Notes: a model not told the origin generated them from the letters alone. DNA of 64,000 bases from Nostoc sp. 'Peltigera membranacea cyanobiont' N6 (GCF_002949735.1 NZ_CP026681.1:620001-684000); one strand, 5' to 3'. Shown: positions 53,777 to 63,348, counted from the stretch's first letter. Made by a program: numbers and translations.

Positions 53777-54011
53777 TTCGTTGATAAAATGACTTCTCCG
53801 ATGTGGCGTTAGCTTTGTGGCGATCGCGGGCTTAACTCATTCTACGGCTACGAAAACATCCCTTGGCTTCCGATATGATTTTCTTGCATTGCCGCCTGCC
53901 GATTTTTTTTTGAGTTAGACACTGTTCATACCTGGGCACAACATTTATTTTCCTTAAACAGTCGATAATGTAAATAAATGTAAAAAATTCTCAGGCAGGA
54001 TAAAAGCATCT

Positions 54012-55199
54012 ATGCGTGTAATTTTAATGACTGGTAAAGGCGGCGTGGGCAAAACTTCTGTTGCTGCTGCAACTGGACTCCGTTGCGCGGAACTAGGCTA
54101 TCAGACATTGGTTTTAAGTACAGATCCCGCTCATTCCCTAGCAGACAGTTTTGACATGGAACTGGGACACGCACCCCAGAAAATTCGCCCAAATCTTTGG
54201 GGTGCAGAATTGGATGCGCTGCAAGAACTGGAGGGAAACTGGGGTGCTGTAAAACGTTACATTACCCAAGTTTTACAGGCAAGGGGTTTAGATGGGGTAC
54301 AGGCAGAAGAATTGGCCATTTTACCAGGCATGGATGAGATTTTTGGCTTGGTAAGGATGAAACGCCATTACGATGAAGGTGAGTTTGATGTTTTAATTAT
54401 CGACTCAGCCCCCACTGGTACTGCACTGCGCTTGCTGAGTTTACCTGAAGTCGGCGGCTGGTATATGCGCCGTTTTTACAAACCATTTCAAAACATCTCG
54501 GTAGCACTTCGTCCTCTGGTTGAACCTTTTTTTAGACCAATTGCTGGTTTTTCGCTACCAGACAAAGAGGTGATGGATGCACCTTATGAGTTTTATGAAC
54601 AAATTGAGGCTCTGGAAAAAGTATTAACAGACAATACTCAAACCTCAGTGCGTCTGGTAACAAATCCCGAAAAGATGGTGATTAAGGAGTCTCTGCGTGC
54701 CCATGCTTATCTGAGTTTGTATAATGTTGCAACAGATTTAATAGTGGCTAATCGAATTATTCCTAGCGTTGTTCAAGACCCATTTTTCCAACGTTGGAAA
54801 GAAAGTCAGGAGCAATATCGCCAGGAAATTCATGATAATTTCCACCCTTTACCTGTGAAAGAAGTTCCACTTTTTTCTGAGGAAATGTGCGGATTGGCTG
54901 CATTAGAACGCCTGAAGGAAACTCTCTATAAAGATGAAGATCCGACTCAGGTTTATTATAAAGAAACGACGATGAGAGTCGTGCAAGAGGAAAACCAATA
55001 CAGCTTAGAAATTTATTTACCTGGTATTCCTAAAAACCAAGTTCAACTCAGTAAGAATGGAGACGAATTAAACATCACTATTGGCAACCATCGGCGCAAC
55101 TTAGTTTTACCACAAGCCTTAGCAGCACTACAACCAGGAGGGGCAAAGATGGAAGATGACTATCTGAAAATTCGCTTTACTGACAATATAAGAGTTTAA
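54012..55199 (+). CDS. ArsA/Get3-family ATPase with C-terminal Hsp20-like domain
   Basis: A 395-residue protein. GKGGVGKTSVAAATG (8-22) is the deviant Walker A, LSTDPAHSLADSFD (35-48) switch I and IIDSAPTGTALRLL the switch II region. Residues 317-395 (MRVVQEENQYSLEIYLPGIPKNQVQLSK...DELNITIG) form an alpha-crystallin-like fold. The cysteines typical of arsenite-stimulated ArsA are not evident, so a Get3-like chaperone or client-targeting role is more likely than arsenite export (inference). A clean terminator follows at 55269. Confidence 0.85.
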   Translation: MRVILMTGKGGVGKTSVAAATGLRCAELGYQTLVLSTDPAHSLADSFDMELGHAPQKIRPNLWGAELDALQELEGNWGAVKRYITQVLQARGLDGVQAEELAILPGMDEIFGLVRMKRHYDEGEFDVLIIDSAPTGTALRLLSLPEVGGWYMRRFYKPFQNISVALRPLVEPFFRPIAGFSLPDKEVMDAPYEFYEQIEALEKVLTDNTQTSVRLVTNPEKMVIKESLRAHAYLSLYNVATDLIVANRIIPSVVQDPFFQRWKESQEQYRQEIHDNFHPLPVKEVPLFSEEMCGLAALERLKETLYKDEDPTQVYYKETTMRVVQEENQYSLEIYLPGIPKNQVQLSKNGDELNITIGNHRRNLVLPQALAALQPGGAKMEDDYLKIRFTDNIRV

Positions 55200-55268
55200 G
55201 TTTATTGCTTCGGCAATGTTTGACAAAAACTCAAAATTCAAAAGCAATAATCTTTTATTGTAGCTAGT

Positions 55269-55297
55269 ACAGACGCATTTTTTTAGCGTCTGTTTTT
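55269..55297 (+). terminator. Rho-independent terminator
   Basis: ACAGACGC (55269-55276) pairs with GCGTCTGT (55286-55293) across a T-rich loop and a run of T follows (55293-55297). It lies 70 bases after the ArsA-like gene stop. Confidence 0.8.
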
Positions 55298-55455
55298 GTG
55301 ATGTTTTGATAAATTTTTAGAAAAGGTAAATAAATATTTTTCTTAATGGTTTGACCGTAGTTTTACTGAAGACAAATTACTTACATAAATCTCAAAATGG
55401 AATTAGATTTTATTATGTCAATTTTACAAATTATTAATTGATTTTGTTATAAGCA

Positions 55456-58400
55456 ATGACCTCCAAACCTGAACAAGATTTATCCTTGTATCGTCATGAA
55501 GAAAGTTTACTCCGCCGGATTACAAACCGTATCCGACGAAGCTTAGAGTTTGAAGAAATTATCACAGTGACAACGGCAGAGGTGCGATCGCTCCTAAAAA
55601 CTGACCGAGTGATGATTTACAAATTTCATGCCGATGGCAATGGTCAGGTCATTGCTGAGTCTATCTATAATAATCGTTTACCGTCATTACTGGGGCTGAA
55701 TTTCCCGGCTGATGACATTCCACTCAACGCCCGCGAACTATTTGTGAAATCACGGGTGCGTTCTGTTGTAAATGTTGATACTCAAGAAATTGGCCAAATT
55801 CACTTGCGTGACTTGGATAATGGAGAAACTATATCAGAGGAGATTCGTTACCGTTCTGTAGACTCCTGCCATATTGAATATTTGAAAGCAATGGGGGTAA
55901 AGTCCTCTGTAGTAGCCCCTATTCTTTATCAAGATCAACTTTGGGGGCTGCTGGTGTCTCATAATTCCCAAGAGCGTTTGATTTCAGAATATGAACTAGA
56001 AGCAGTACAAATGGTAGTCGATCAGCTGTCAGTAGCGATCGCTCAAAGTTCCCTGCTCACTCAAGTCCGCAAAACAGCCGAACAAGAAAGGATCGTAAAT
56101 CGCATTGCTACGCTGCTGCATTCACTACCGACGATTGTATTACAACCAGCCCTAGAAGCGGCTGTTGCTGCCTTTAATGGCGTTGGTGGCAGGCTTTGCA
56201 TTAGAAATGAAGCTTTTGATTTCCACAATGGCAACGTGACTAACTTAACAGAATGCTTAATACCAGGAAATACTTGTATCAAGCTTTATATCTGTGGACA
56301 GCAACCTGTGATGCCAGAACAAACTATATATCCACTCATAGAGCAGTATAGTGTCTGGCAAGAACACTACAAGTCCGGTAAATACGATGTTTGGCCGATT
56401 TTAGATATATATAACACTCCTGGCTTGCGAACTTTGCAAGTTGCTTTTCAACCAACTAAAATTCGCAGCATGTTGATGATCCCACTCCAATATCGTCAGC
56501 AGTTACTGGGCTATTTAAGTATTTTCCGCAACGAAATAGAGACAGAAACTCTATGGGCGGGGCAGTATGACAGCGATCAAAGGCAACTGTACCCCCGACA
56601 ATCCTTTGAGGTTTGGCGCGAATCTAAAAAAGCACAAGCTCAAAAATGGACGGCTGAAGAAATTGAACTGGCTAGAAACTTGGGTAAACACTTTGCTTCA
56701 GCAGTTCAGCAGTATGAACTATACCAACAAGTACAAGTCTTCAATGAAAACTTAGAAAAACAAGTTAAAAGACGTACAGTTGAGTTACAACGGACATCTG
56801 AACAAGAACAGGCTGTATTTAAAGTTATTGCCGAGATTCGAGAATCTCTGGACACAGATACTATTTTTCAAACCACTACTAAAGAAGTTTGTCAATTAAT
56901 CAAAGCCGATCGCGTTTCGGTTTATCGTTTCGATTCTAATTGGGGTGGTGAATTTGTCGGGGATTTCGAGGCTGCTAGTCCATATTGGTCGAATGAGTCC
57001 GAATTAGGTATTAATACAATTTGGAATGACACCTACTTACAAGATACACAGGGAGGACGTTACCGCAACAATGAAACATTTGCAGTCGATGACATCTACA
57101 AGATGGGATTTGCTAAGTGTCATATCGACAATTTAGAGCAGTTTCAAATTCACGCTTTTGTGCTTGCTCCGATTTTTGTTGGGCAAAAACTTTGGGGTTT
57201 ACTAGCAACTTATCAACACACTGGCCCCCGGCAATGGAAAACCTCTGAAGTTAACTTTCTCAGTCAGATTGCGGCTCAAATGGGGGTAGCACTCCAGCAA
57301 GCTGAATTACTTACTCAGACACGACAACAGACGTTAGATTTGCAGCAAGCAGCAGAACAACAACGGGTATTGTTTGAAGTTGTGGCAAAAGTTAGGGAAT
57401 CTCTCGATCTAGATGCGATTTTTCAGACAACCACCCAAGAAATCTGTAAATCATTACAAGCGGATCGAGTTGCAGTTTACCGCTTCCAGGCTGATTGGAG
57501 TGGTGAATATATCGCCGAGTTTGTGGGTGATGGTTGGATAAAGCTAGTAGGTTCTGATACCAAGACAGTTTGGCAAGATAGCTATTTGCAGGAAACCCAA
57601 GGTGGGCGATATCGTCACAATGAAACCTTTGCAGTTGATGACATCTATCAAGTTGGCCACTCTCAATGTCACATTGCAGTTCTAGAGCAAATTCAAGCAA
57701 GGGCTTATGCGATCGCACCTATATTTATCGGACAACAGCTATGGGGCTTGCTAGCAGCTTATCAGAACTCTGCCCCCCGTCATTGGGAAGCCTCGGAAAT
57801 TAAATTTATCACTCAAATTGCCAATCAGCTTGGGGTTGCGCTCCAACAAGCTCAATTGCATAATCAGACCAAAGAGCAGACAGAAAAGCTGGCTTTAGCT
57901 CTGAATGATTTAAAGCAAACTCAAACCCAACTGATCCAAACTGAGAAAATGTCCTCATTAGGTCAACTGGTAGCTGGTGTTGCTCATGAAATTAATAACC
58001 CGGTGAACTTTATTTATGGCAACATCAATCATGTTAATGATTATGCCGAAGATTTACTCGGTATATTAGACCTCTATTTGCAAAATTGTCCTAACCCCAA
58101 CCCTGAGATTCGCGATCGCGCATTTGAGATAGACTTAGAATTTCTTATTGAGGATTTGCCCAAAACCTTATCTTCCATGAAAATTGGCATCGATCGCATC
58201 CGGCAGATAGTCTTGGGTTTACGGAATTTCTCCCGCCTCGATCAGGCAGAAATGAAGCCAGTTGATATTCATGAGGGCATTGATAGCACCTTGCTAATTT
58301 TGCAGCATCGCTTGAAAGCAAAACCGGAAAGTCCGGCGATTAAATTAGTTAAAGAATACAGCAACCTTCCTTTAGTAGAGTGCTATGCCGGGCCACTGAA

Positions 58401-58764
58401 TCAGGTCTTTATGAATGTTTTGAGCAATGCGATCGATGCTCTAGAAGATTATAGAGTGTCTACATCAAAACCTCATAGCAGTCAAATTACGATCCAGACT
58501 GCGATCGCAGAGATGGAAGGGAATATTAAAAGCGTAGTTATTCGCATTGCAGACAATGGCCCAGGAATACCCGAAACCCTAAAAGCAAGAATTTGCGATC
58601 CATTTTTTACTACTAAACCAGTGGGTAAAGGCACTGGTTTAGGGTTATCAATTAGTTATCAAATTGTCGTAGATAAACATGGTGGTGTGTTTAAATGTGA
58701 TTCTCAGCCAGGGTTAGGTACAGAATTTTGGATTGAAATTCCGGTTAAACAAATTCGTCATTAG
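55456..58764 (+). CDS. Cyanobacteriochrome-type sensor histidine kinase with four GAF domains
   Basis: A 1102-residue soluble kinase. GAF1 (about 25-195) has DSCHIEYLKAMGV with Cys138-His139; a divergent GAF2 (about 210-420) lacks this Cys; GAF3 (about 450-620) has AKCHIDNLEQF with Cys555-His556; GAF4 (about 637-805) has SQCHIAVLEQI with Cys738-His739. The Cys-His pair is the usual covalent bilin site, so three chromophores are possible. The kinase part has the phospho-acceptor His844 in GVAHEINNPVNF, then ATP-binding boxes LSNAIDAL, DNGPGIP and GKGTGLGLSI. There is no receiver domain, so the partner regulator is elsewhere. Coiled coils join the GAF units. Confidence 0.88.
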   Translation: MTSKPEQDLSLYRHEESLLRRITNRIRRSLEFEEIITVTTAEVRSLLKTDRVMIYKFHADGNGQVIAESIYNNRLPSLLGLNFPADDIPLNARELFVKSRVRSVVNVDTQEIGQIHLRDLDNGETISEEIRYRSVDSCHIEYLKAMGVKSSVVAPILYQDQLWGLLVSHNSQERLISEYELEAVQMVVDQLSVAIAQSSLLTQVRKTAEQERIVNRIATLLHSLPTIVLQPALEAAVAAFNGVGGRLCIRNEAFDFHNGNVTNLTECLIPGNTCIKLYICGQQPVMPEQTIYPLIEQYSVWQEHYKSGKYDVWPILDIYNTPGLRTLQVAFQPTKIRSMLMIPLQYRQQLLGYLSIFRNEIETETLWAGQYDSDQRQLYPRQSFEVWRESKKAQAQKWTAEEIELARNLGKHFASAVQQYELYQQVQVFNENLEKQVKRRTVELQRTSEQEQAVFKVIAEIRESLDTDTIFQTTTKEVCQLIKADRVSVYRFDSNWGGEFVGDFEAASPYWSNESELGINTIWNDTYLQDTQGGRYRNNETFAVDDIYKMGFAKCHIDNLEQFQIHAFVLAPIFVGQKLWGLLATYQHTGPRQWKTSEVNFLSQIAAQMGVALQQAELLTQTRQQTLDLQQAAEQQRVLFEVVAKVRESLDLDAIFQTTTQEICKSLQADRVAVYRFQADWSGEYIAEFVGDGWIKLVGSDTKTVWQDSYLQETQGGRYRHNETFAVDDIYQVGHSQCHIAVLEQIQARAYAIAPIFIGQQLWGLLAAYQNSAPRHWEASEIKFITQIANQLGVALQQAQLHNQTKEQTEKLALALNDLKQTQTQLIQTEKMSSLGQLVAGVAHEINNPVNFIYGNINHVNDYAEDLLGILDLYLQNCPNPNPEIRDRAFEIDLEFLIEDLPKTLSSMKIGIDRIRQIVLGLRNFSRLDQAEMKPVDIHEGIDSTLLILQHRLKAKPESPAIKLVKEYSNLPLVECYAGPLNQVFMNVLSNAIDALEDYRVSTSKPHSSQITIQTAIAEMEGNIKSVVIRIADNGPGIPETLKARICDPFFTTKPVGKGTGLGLSISYQIVVDKHGGVFKCDSQPGLGTEFWIEIPVKQIRH

Positions 58765-58784
58765 TCATTGGTCATTGGTCATTG
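58764..58784. repeat. Heptanucleotide tandem repeat, three copies of GTCATTG
   Basis: Three exact copies of GTCATTG (58764-58784) lie directly after the kinase gene stop. This is an STRR-type repeat. Confidence 0.75.
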
Positions 58785-58820
58785 GCAAAGACTTTGACCT
58801 TTAGCTAAACCGTATTGCTC

Positions 58821-58851
58821 GATCTCCGACTTTTTGAAGAAGTTGGGGATC
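58821..58851 (+). terminator. Hairpin after the sensor kinase gene
   Basis: GATCTCCGACTT (58821-58832) pairs with AAGTTGGGGATC (58840-58851), with two G-T wobbles. It resembles the hairpin at 45037-45069 and so belongs to the same repeat family; it may end the kinase transcript. Confidence 0.5.
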
Positions 58852-58930
58852 TAAATCAGGGTTAAAAGACATTTCATTCTAGAGTAATATCATGTCCGCA
58901 TAATTAGTTATGCTAACCACAGTCATTGCA

Positions 58931-58954
58931 CCCCTCCCTGCAAGCGGGGAGGGG
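58931..58954. repeat. GC-rich hairpin repeat
   Basis: CCCCTCCC (58931-58938) pairs with GGGAGGGG (58947-58954). The following GACAAAGCGTAGCTTTGGCG also folds. This type of GC-rich block is a frequent intergenic repeat in Nostoc-type genomes and sits about 100 bases beyond the dnaN stop. Confidence 0.5.
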
Positions 58955-59050
58955 AGACAAAGCGTAGCTTTGGCGGGGGTGGGGTTCTTCGGGTTTAATA
59001 AGCAATCAAGCGGAAACGATCTAATTGGATTTTTAGTCGATAAATAACCT

Positions 59051-60214
59051 CTAACTTCTAAGTTGCACAGGCATAGCTAAATAAGTCATTTTCAAACCAC
59101 CCAATGGTGTAAAAATAACTGGAGTCAGGCTTTGATTTAGATGCATTTGAATTTCAGAAGATGGTAATTCTTTTAAGCCTTCCATCAAATATTTAATGTT
59201 AAAAGCAATTTCAATGTTTTCTCCAGAAATTTGTGCCGGCATTGACTCTCTACCACTCCCCACATCTTGAGCTTCACAAGATAAGGTAATTTCTTGAGCT
59301 TCGCTATCAATACTGACCTTGACAATATTATTTTTCTGATCGGCTAGCACAGCAATCCGTTCCAAAGTGCTGACGAATTGTCGCCGTTCAATTGTCACTT
59401 CTCGCTCAAATTGACGCGGAATCAATTGTCGATAAGCAGGATATTGCCCTTCTAATGTGCGACTAGTCAAGCGTTGATTTTGCCATGCAAAGACAACTTG
59501 ACCTCGATCGAAATATAAAGCTACAGGTTCATCTGATGAGGCGCTATGAGCTAGCATTCGTTGGAGTTCGCGTAATGCTCTCGCTGGTACTGTCACCTCT
59601 AATTGACTAGTTCCACCTAGAGGACGTTCGTTGTTAGTTTCTACCACTGCTAGGCGATGTCCGTCGGTAGCTGCAAATTCTAGGGTATCTTGTTTAACTG
59701 TTAAATGGACTCCTGTGAGTACTTGCTTAGTTTCATCACCACTCGTCGCAAACAATGAACCCCGTAATCCCTCAATTAATGCAGCGGTGGTGAGATGGAT
59801 TACTTCGGTATTTTCAATTACAGGTAGTTCAGGAAATTCTTCAGGCCCCATTGCTCGGACTTGGTAATGTCCACTCTTGGGTGTGAGTGTGACTATTAAA
59901 CCTTCTCCACTGGATGTTGCACCTGTAAGGGCTGATTCATCGTCTAAGGTGATTTCGCCTTCTGGAAGACGAGAGGTGATATCTACAAGTAACTTAGCAG
60001 GAAGTGCGATCGCACCTCCTTGCCATACCTCTGCGTTAAAGCTGGTGCGGATTCCCAAGCTGAGATCGAAGGCTGTTAAGCTGACTTGGTTAGTTTCAGC
60101 ATCCGCTTGTAACAGCACATTAGCAAGTACTGGATGAGTTGGTCGTGAAGGTACTGCACGACTGACGAGTGAGAGGTTTGTACTGAGATCGCTTTGGGAG
60201 CAAACTAATTTCAT
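59051..60214 (-). CDS. dnaN: DNA polymerase III beta subunit (sliding clamp)
   Basis: A 387-residue DnaN of normal length, made of three clamp domains. MKLVCSQSDLSTNLSLVSRAVPSRPTHPVLANVLLQA is the standard N-terminus; VLTGVHL, FAATDGHRLAVVE and the end YLAMPVQLR are conserved signatures. The ring-shaped dimer tethers the replicative polymerase to DNA. dnaA is not adjacent, as is usual in cyanobacteria. A nine-base hairpin (60231-60239 with 60248-60256) lies just before the start, in the likely 5' untranslated region. Confidence 0.95.
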   Translation of the reverse strand: MKLVCSQSDLSTNLSLVSRAVPSRPTHPVLANVLLQADAETNQVSLTAFDLSLGIRTSFNAEVWQGGAIALPAKLLVDITSRLPEGEITLDDESALTGATSSGEGLIVTLTPKSGHYQVRAMGPEEFPELPVIENTEVIHLTTAALIEGLRGSLFATSGDETKQVLTGVHLTVKQDTLEFAATDGHRLAVVETNNERPLGGTSQLEVTVPARALRELQRMLAHSASSDEPVALYFDRGQVVFAWQNQRLTSRTLEGQYPAYRQLIPRQFEREVTIERRQFVSTLERIAVLADQKNNIVKVSIDSEAQEITLSCEAQDVGSGRESMPAQISGENIEIAFNIKYLMEGLKELPSSEIQMHLNQSLTPVIFTPLGGLKMTYLAMPVQLRS

Positions 60215-60826
60215 AAGTCAGATTCAGCTGGTGAAGGATATCGTAACATCCTTCGCGTCTAGGAAACTACGTAAGCTAAAGCTAACAGGAAAGGTAGTTT
60301 GCACCCCGCCAGTAGGCATGGATGTTATGGAGTTCATCTGTTGTCAGGGTTTTTGGTGCGATCGCTATATAAAATGTGGTTTAAATAAACAAAACTATCT
60401 AAAAAAATGAATTAGGCTAAAACCCTATTCCTTCTCGTATCCTAATTCCTGCTCCCTCTTTATCCTGACAACAAATATTTCCGCCGACCTGCTTAGTTAT
60501 CTTAACTCTCTACTTAACTGTCTTAACTGTCCTTGTCTTCTCCTGCTGCTGCTGCTGATATGATATTATGACCGGAGATTATATAGCGTAAAATACGTAT
60601 TGAAAAAAAGCAGTATGTAGCTTTCCAAAGAGTTTTATGCTGCGAGAGAAAATACAAATTTATCTGTGATTTTCTCATTCACCTAATTGAAAAATGTTAG
60701 TGCGATCGCTCTCCTAGCTACTAAGTTACCTTGCTAGTGTTGGTATATTTGCTGAAGATAGGTCAGGCTACCTTGAGTTGACACCCCTTACTGAATCTTT
60801 GCAAAGCGATTGGAGTAACTAACTAC
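60215..60826. other. Divergent intergenic region between dnaN and the MscS-type gene
   Basis: A 612-base promoter region for both genes. Visible elements are a dnaN-leader hairpin (60231-60256), two HIP1-type GCGATCGC sites, and five CTG repeats (60543-60557). I searched by eye for DnaA boxes (TTATCCACA and TTTTCCACA, both strands) and found none, so there is no support for a replication origin here. Confidence 0.5.
60231..60256 (-). promoter_or_regulatory. Hairpin in the dnaN leader
   Basis: GTGAAGGAT and ATCCTTCGC pair over nine bases (one wobble) with an eight-base loop, 17 bases upstream of the dnaN ATG on the minus strand. It could affect dnaN translation or be chance. Confidence 0.3.
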
Positions 60827-62545
60827 GTGTCTACGCTATCGAGTCTGGTCAAATTTGGGAATTTTCTCAGAGCGCCATTTTTTATAGACATACTTACCCT
60901 AAAATATATTCTTATTCAGCAAGAGCTAATCAGTAGGCTTCTCGATCTTAATCTTAAAAATATGGATTTATTAATTATCTTGGCTGAAGTCAGTCTTGTA
61001 ATCTTCGTTTTCCTTTTAGCGAACTGGCTTCTAAACAACGTCTTCAAGCAAATTAAGAAAAACTCCCTAACTAGAGGCGAGGGAAGAACTATCAAAATTC
61101 TGCATCGAAATATTAATGCGTTTTTAATACTCACTTGTTTGCTAATCTGTATTCTGATTATAGGTGCTAATGGTTTTCTACTTTATCGAGGCGAAAAAAT
61201 ACAACAATATACACTCTTATTAATTGAGCGTATCCCATCAGCATTTTGGGTAACTTTAGGAATTGGTAGTGCTCAGAGCATTGGTATTTTGATTTTAGCG
61301 GCAATTATTCTGAAATTAGTAAGCTATTGCTTTCAGGTAGCTTGCATTCGAGCTAAAAATATTGAACAAAGTACTACCGACGATCAAAGTATTGATACTT
61401 TCTTTAACAACCTCAATAGTATTGTTACTGCTGGTATCTGGCTATGGGCTGTTATTTTGTGTACCAAGTTTCTCAAGGTACCAGTAGTAGTATCTGAATA
61501 TCTGTATATACTACTGCGGATCTATCTAATCGTTGCTATTGGGTTACTTATACCTAAAGCAATTACTGCTATTGTTGATAGCCTAGATGCTTTAAGTATA
61601 AGATATTCTAGTCCTGATAACATTTTAAGATTTTACGATCGCCTACGACACCTAATCCCTTTTTTGAAGCGGTGTCTAGAATTTGTGATTTATATCTGCG
61701 TAGCGACATTAGCGATCCAGCAAGTTCAATTCATCGCCTATATTGCAGTTTTCGGGCCTAGAATCGTTAAGATAATCGGAATTATATTCATCAGTCGTGT
61801 TTTGTTTGAGGTCATTTACTTACTTATTGAAGAGGTATTATTCAAAGACGGAAATTTCGGCGACATTCAAACAAGCAGACGTCTTACCCTCGTTCCTCTC
61901 ATTCGTAGTTTTTTACAATACTTAGTTTATTTTGGTGTTATTGTTTCCATCCTTTATACCCTCGATATCAATCCCGCTCCCATACTCGCTGGTGCAGGTA
62001 TTCTAGGTGTCGCTATAGGTTTTGGGGCGCAGACATTAATTAACGATATAGTCTGCGGCTTTTTTATTCTGTTTGAAAATTATTACTTAGTCGGTGATTA
62101 TATCCAGGCTGGGAAAGCGGAAGACAAACTTGTAGAGGGGTTTGTAGAAACTATTGAATTGAGAACAACTCGTGTCAGACACCCAAATGGTCAATTACAA
62201 ATTATTCGTAATGGCGATATTGGCTCAATCACCAACTACTCTAAACAGTATATTTTTGCAGTGGTGGAAATTAGCGTGCCTTATGAATGTAATTTAGCTC
62301 ATGTCTACAAAGTGATTGAAGAAGTAGGAGAACAGTTAAAAGAAAATGATCTTGCTGTACTTGAACCTACGTTGGTAGATGGAGTAGAGAGCATCGGAGA
62401 GTCAAATTTATTGCTACGGACGTTAACGAAAGTAAAACCAGGAAAGCATCTTCAAATACAGCGCGTTCTCAGGAAAATTTTTACTGATGCTTTCATGCGA
62501 GAAGGAATTACGATTCCTCTACGTGTTGAAAATAGCGAATCTTAG
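60827..62545 (+). CDS. Mechanosensitive channel of the MscS family
   Basis: A 572-residue membrane protein. Six or more helices lead up to the pore helix and beta domain typical of MscS: GAGILGVAIGFGAQTLINDIVCGFFILFENYYLVGDYI (about 385-422), then VEGFVETIELRTTRVRHPNGQLQIIRNGDI. MscS channels open under membrane tension and release solutes on osmotic downshock. The GTG at 60827 has GGAG about 11 bases in front; an ATG at 60962 would drop 45 residues. It is longer than E. coli MscS because of extra N-terminal helices. Confidence 0.85.
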   Translation: MSTLSSLVKFGNFLRAPFFIDILTLKYILIQQELISRLLDLNLKNMDLLIILAEVSLVIFVFLLANWLLNNVFKQIKKNSLTRGEGRTIKILHRNINAFLILTCLLICILIIGANGFLLYRGEKIQQYTLLLIERIPSAFWVTLGIGSAQSIGILILAAIILKLVSYCFQVACIRAKNIEQSTTDDQSIDTFFNNLNSIVTAGIWLWAVILCTKFLKVPVVVSEYLYILLRIYLIVAIGLLIPKAITAIVDSLDALSIRYSSPDNILRFYDRLRHLIPFLKRCLEFVIYICVATLAIQQVQFIAYIAVFGPRIVKIIGIIFISRVLFEVIYLLIEEVLFKDGNFGDIQTSRRLTLVPLIRSFLQYLVYFGVIVSILYTLDINPAPILAGAGILGVAIGFGAQTLINDIVCGFFILFENYYLVGDYIQAGKAEDKLVEGFVETIELRTTRVRHPNGQLQIIRNGDIGSITNYSKQYIFAVVEISVPYECNLAHVYKVIEEVGEQLKENDLAVLEPTLVDGVESIGESNLLLRTLTKVKPGKHLQIQRVLRKIFTDAFMREGITIPLRVENSES

Positions 62546-62694
62546 AATTAAGGTAAGTTTTTGTAAACTTGTAATAATGATAGGATGTCGAATATGAGTT
62601 GCTTGTAGCTTTAGAGTTGATGTTTCAAAGACAACAACTCTAGTACATCAGCCCTCTTTATTCATAGTCTTTTTTTAGCGAAGGTATTGTAAAA

Positions 62695-63159
62695 ATGGCG
62701 AAAGAAATAGAGCGGAAATATTTAGTTAGAGGAGATAGTTGGAGAGGATTAGCCGAGGGTAGTGTATATCGTCAAGGATACATTGCCACACAAGACAAAA
62801 CAACTGTACGTATACGTATAGCAGGTGAAAAAAGTTATTTGACCATTAAGGGCCCCAGTATCAAATATTCGAGATTAGAGTTTGAGTATTCTATTCCTGT
62901 GAAAGATGCTCAAGAAATACTTGAGACATTATGTGAACGTCCCTTTATAGAAAAAGTCAGATATAAAATCGAGTTTGGTGGTTTGATTTGGGAAATAGAT
63001 GAGTTTGACGGTGTTAACAAAGGATTAATATTAGCAGAAGTTGAACTCAATGATGAAAATCAACAAATTGAACTACCAAACTGGATTGGACAAGAAGTTT
63101 CTGATGACTCCAGATATTTTAACAGCAATTTAGTAAAACACCCTTTTTCACAATGGTAA
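62695..63159 (+). CDS. CYTH domain protein (triphosphate tunnel metalloenzyme)
   Basis: A 154-residue CYTH protein. EIERKYLV (residues 4-11) is the ExExK signature; further charged strands (TTVRIRIAG, YLTIKGP, LEFEYSIP, VRYKIEF, WEIDEFDG, LILAEVEL) form the eight-stranded tunnel that binds triphosphates and metal. Bacterial members hydrolyse tripolyphosphate or nucleoside triphosphates. Stand-alone gene with GAAGG upstream. Confidence 0.9.
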   Translation: MAKEIERKYLVRGDSWRGLAEGSVYRQGYIATQDKTTVRIRIAGEKSYLTIKGPSIKYSRLEFEYSIPVKDAQEILETLCERPFIEKVRYKIEFGGLIWEIDEFDGVNKGLILAEVELNDENQQIELPNWIGQEVSDDSRYFNSNLVKHPFSQW

Positions 63160-63176
63160 TGGACTTCTAAATAAAT

Positions 63177-63264
63177 AGGACTTACGCAAGAACTCTCTGA
63201 AACTCTTATTTCTCCGTGTACTCTGCGTCCTTTGTGGTTCGATTTTCCGTTACCTGTAAGTCCT
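63177..63264. repeat. Inverted-repeat element with AGGACTTAC ends
   Basis: AGGACTTAC (63177-63185) and GTAAGTCCT (63256-63264) are exact inverted copies around a 70-base interior. Elements with AGGACTTACGCA ends are frequent in Nostoc-type genomes, and a MITE-like origin is likely. Confidence 0.5.
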
Positions 63265-63286
63265 GATAAAAAATACTCAACTACTT

Positions 63287-63348
63287 CTTGTGGAGTGGGC
63301 AACATGAGCGCCCATATACAAAGGCGGGCAAGATGCCCACCCCACAAG
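63287..63348. repeat. Imperfect long hairpin repeat
   Basis: CTTGTGGAGTGGGC (63287-63300) and GCCCACCCCACAAG (63335-63348) pair with one mismatch; the loop includes a second complementary pair (GAGCGCCCAT and GGCGGGCA region). It is a typical intergenic repeat. Confidence 0.5.

Larger units (their letters stand above)
53439..54011. other. Long spacer with repeats before the ArsA-like gene
   Basis: No gene. It holds the right copy of the direct repeat (53625-53665), a HIP1 site, and a TCCTGCC-type tandem repeat (about 53747-53776). AGAGGGCAG (53734-53742) pairs with CTGCCCTCT (53758-53766) across the first part of the tandem repeat. Confidence 0.5.

Noticed and set aside
60215..60826. Replication origin near dnaN
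   Set aside because: No DnaA boxes on either strand beyond one weak match (TGTGGTTTA near 60374); the long spacer is explained as a divergent promoter region.
63060..63347. 95-codon minus-strand frame
   Set aside because: Spans the CYTH gene end and intergenic repeats; translated repeat sequence only.
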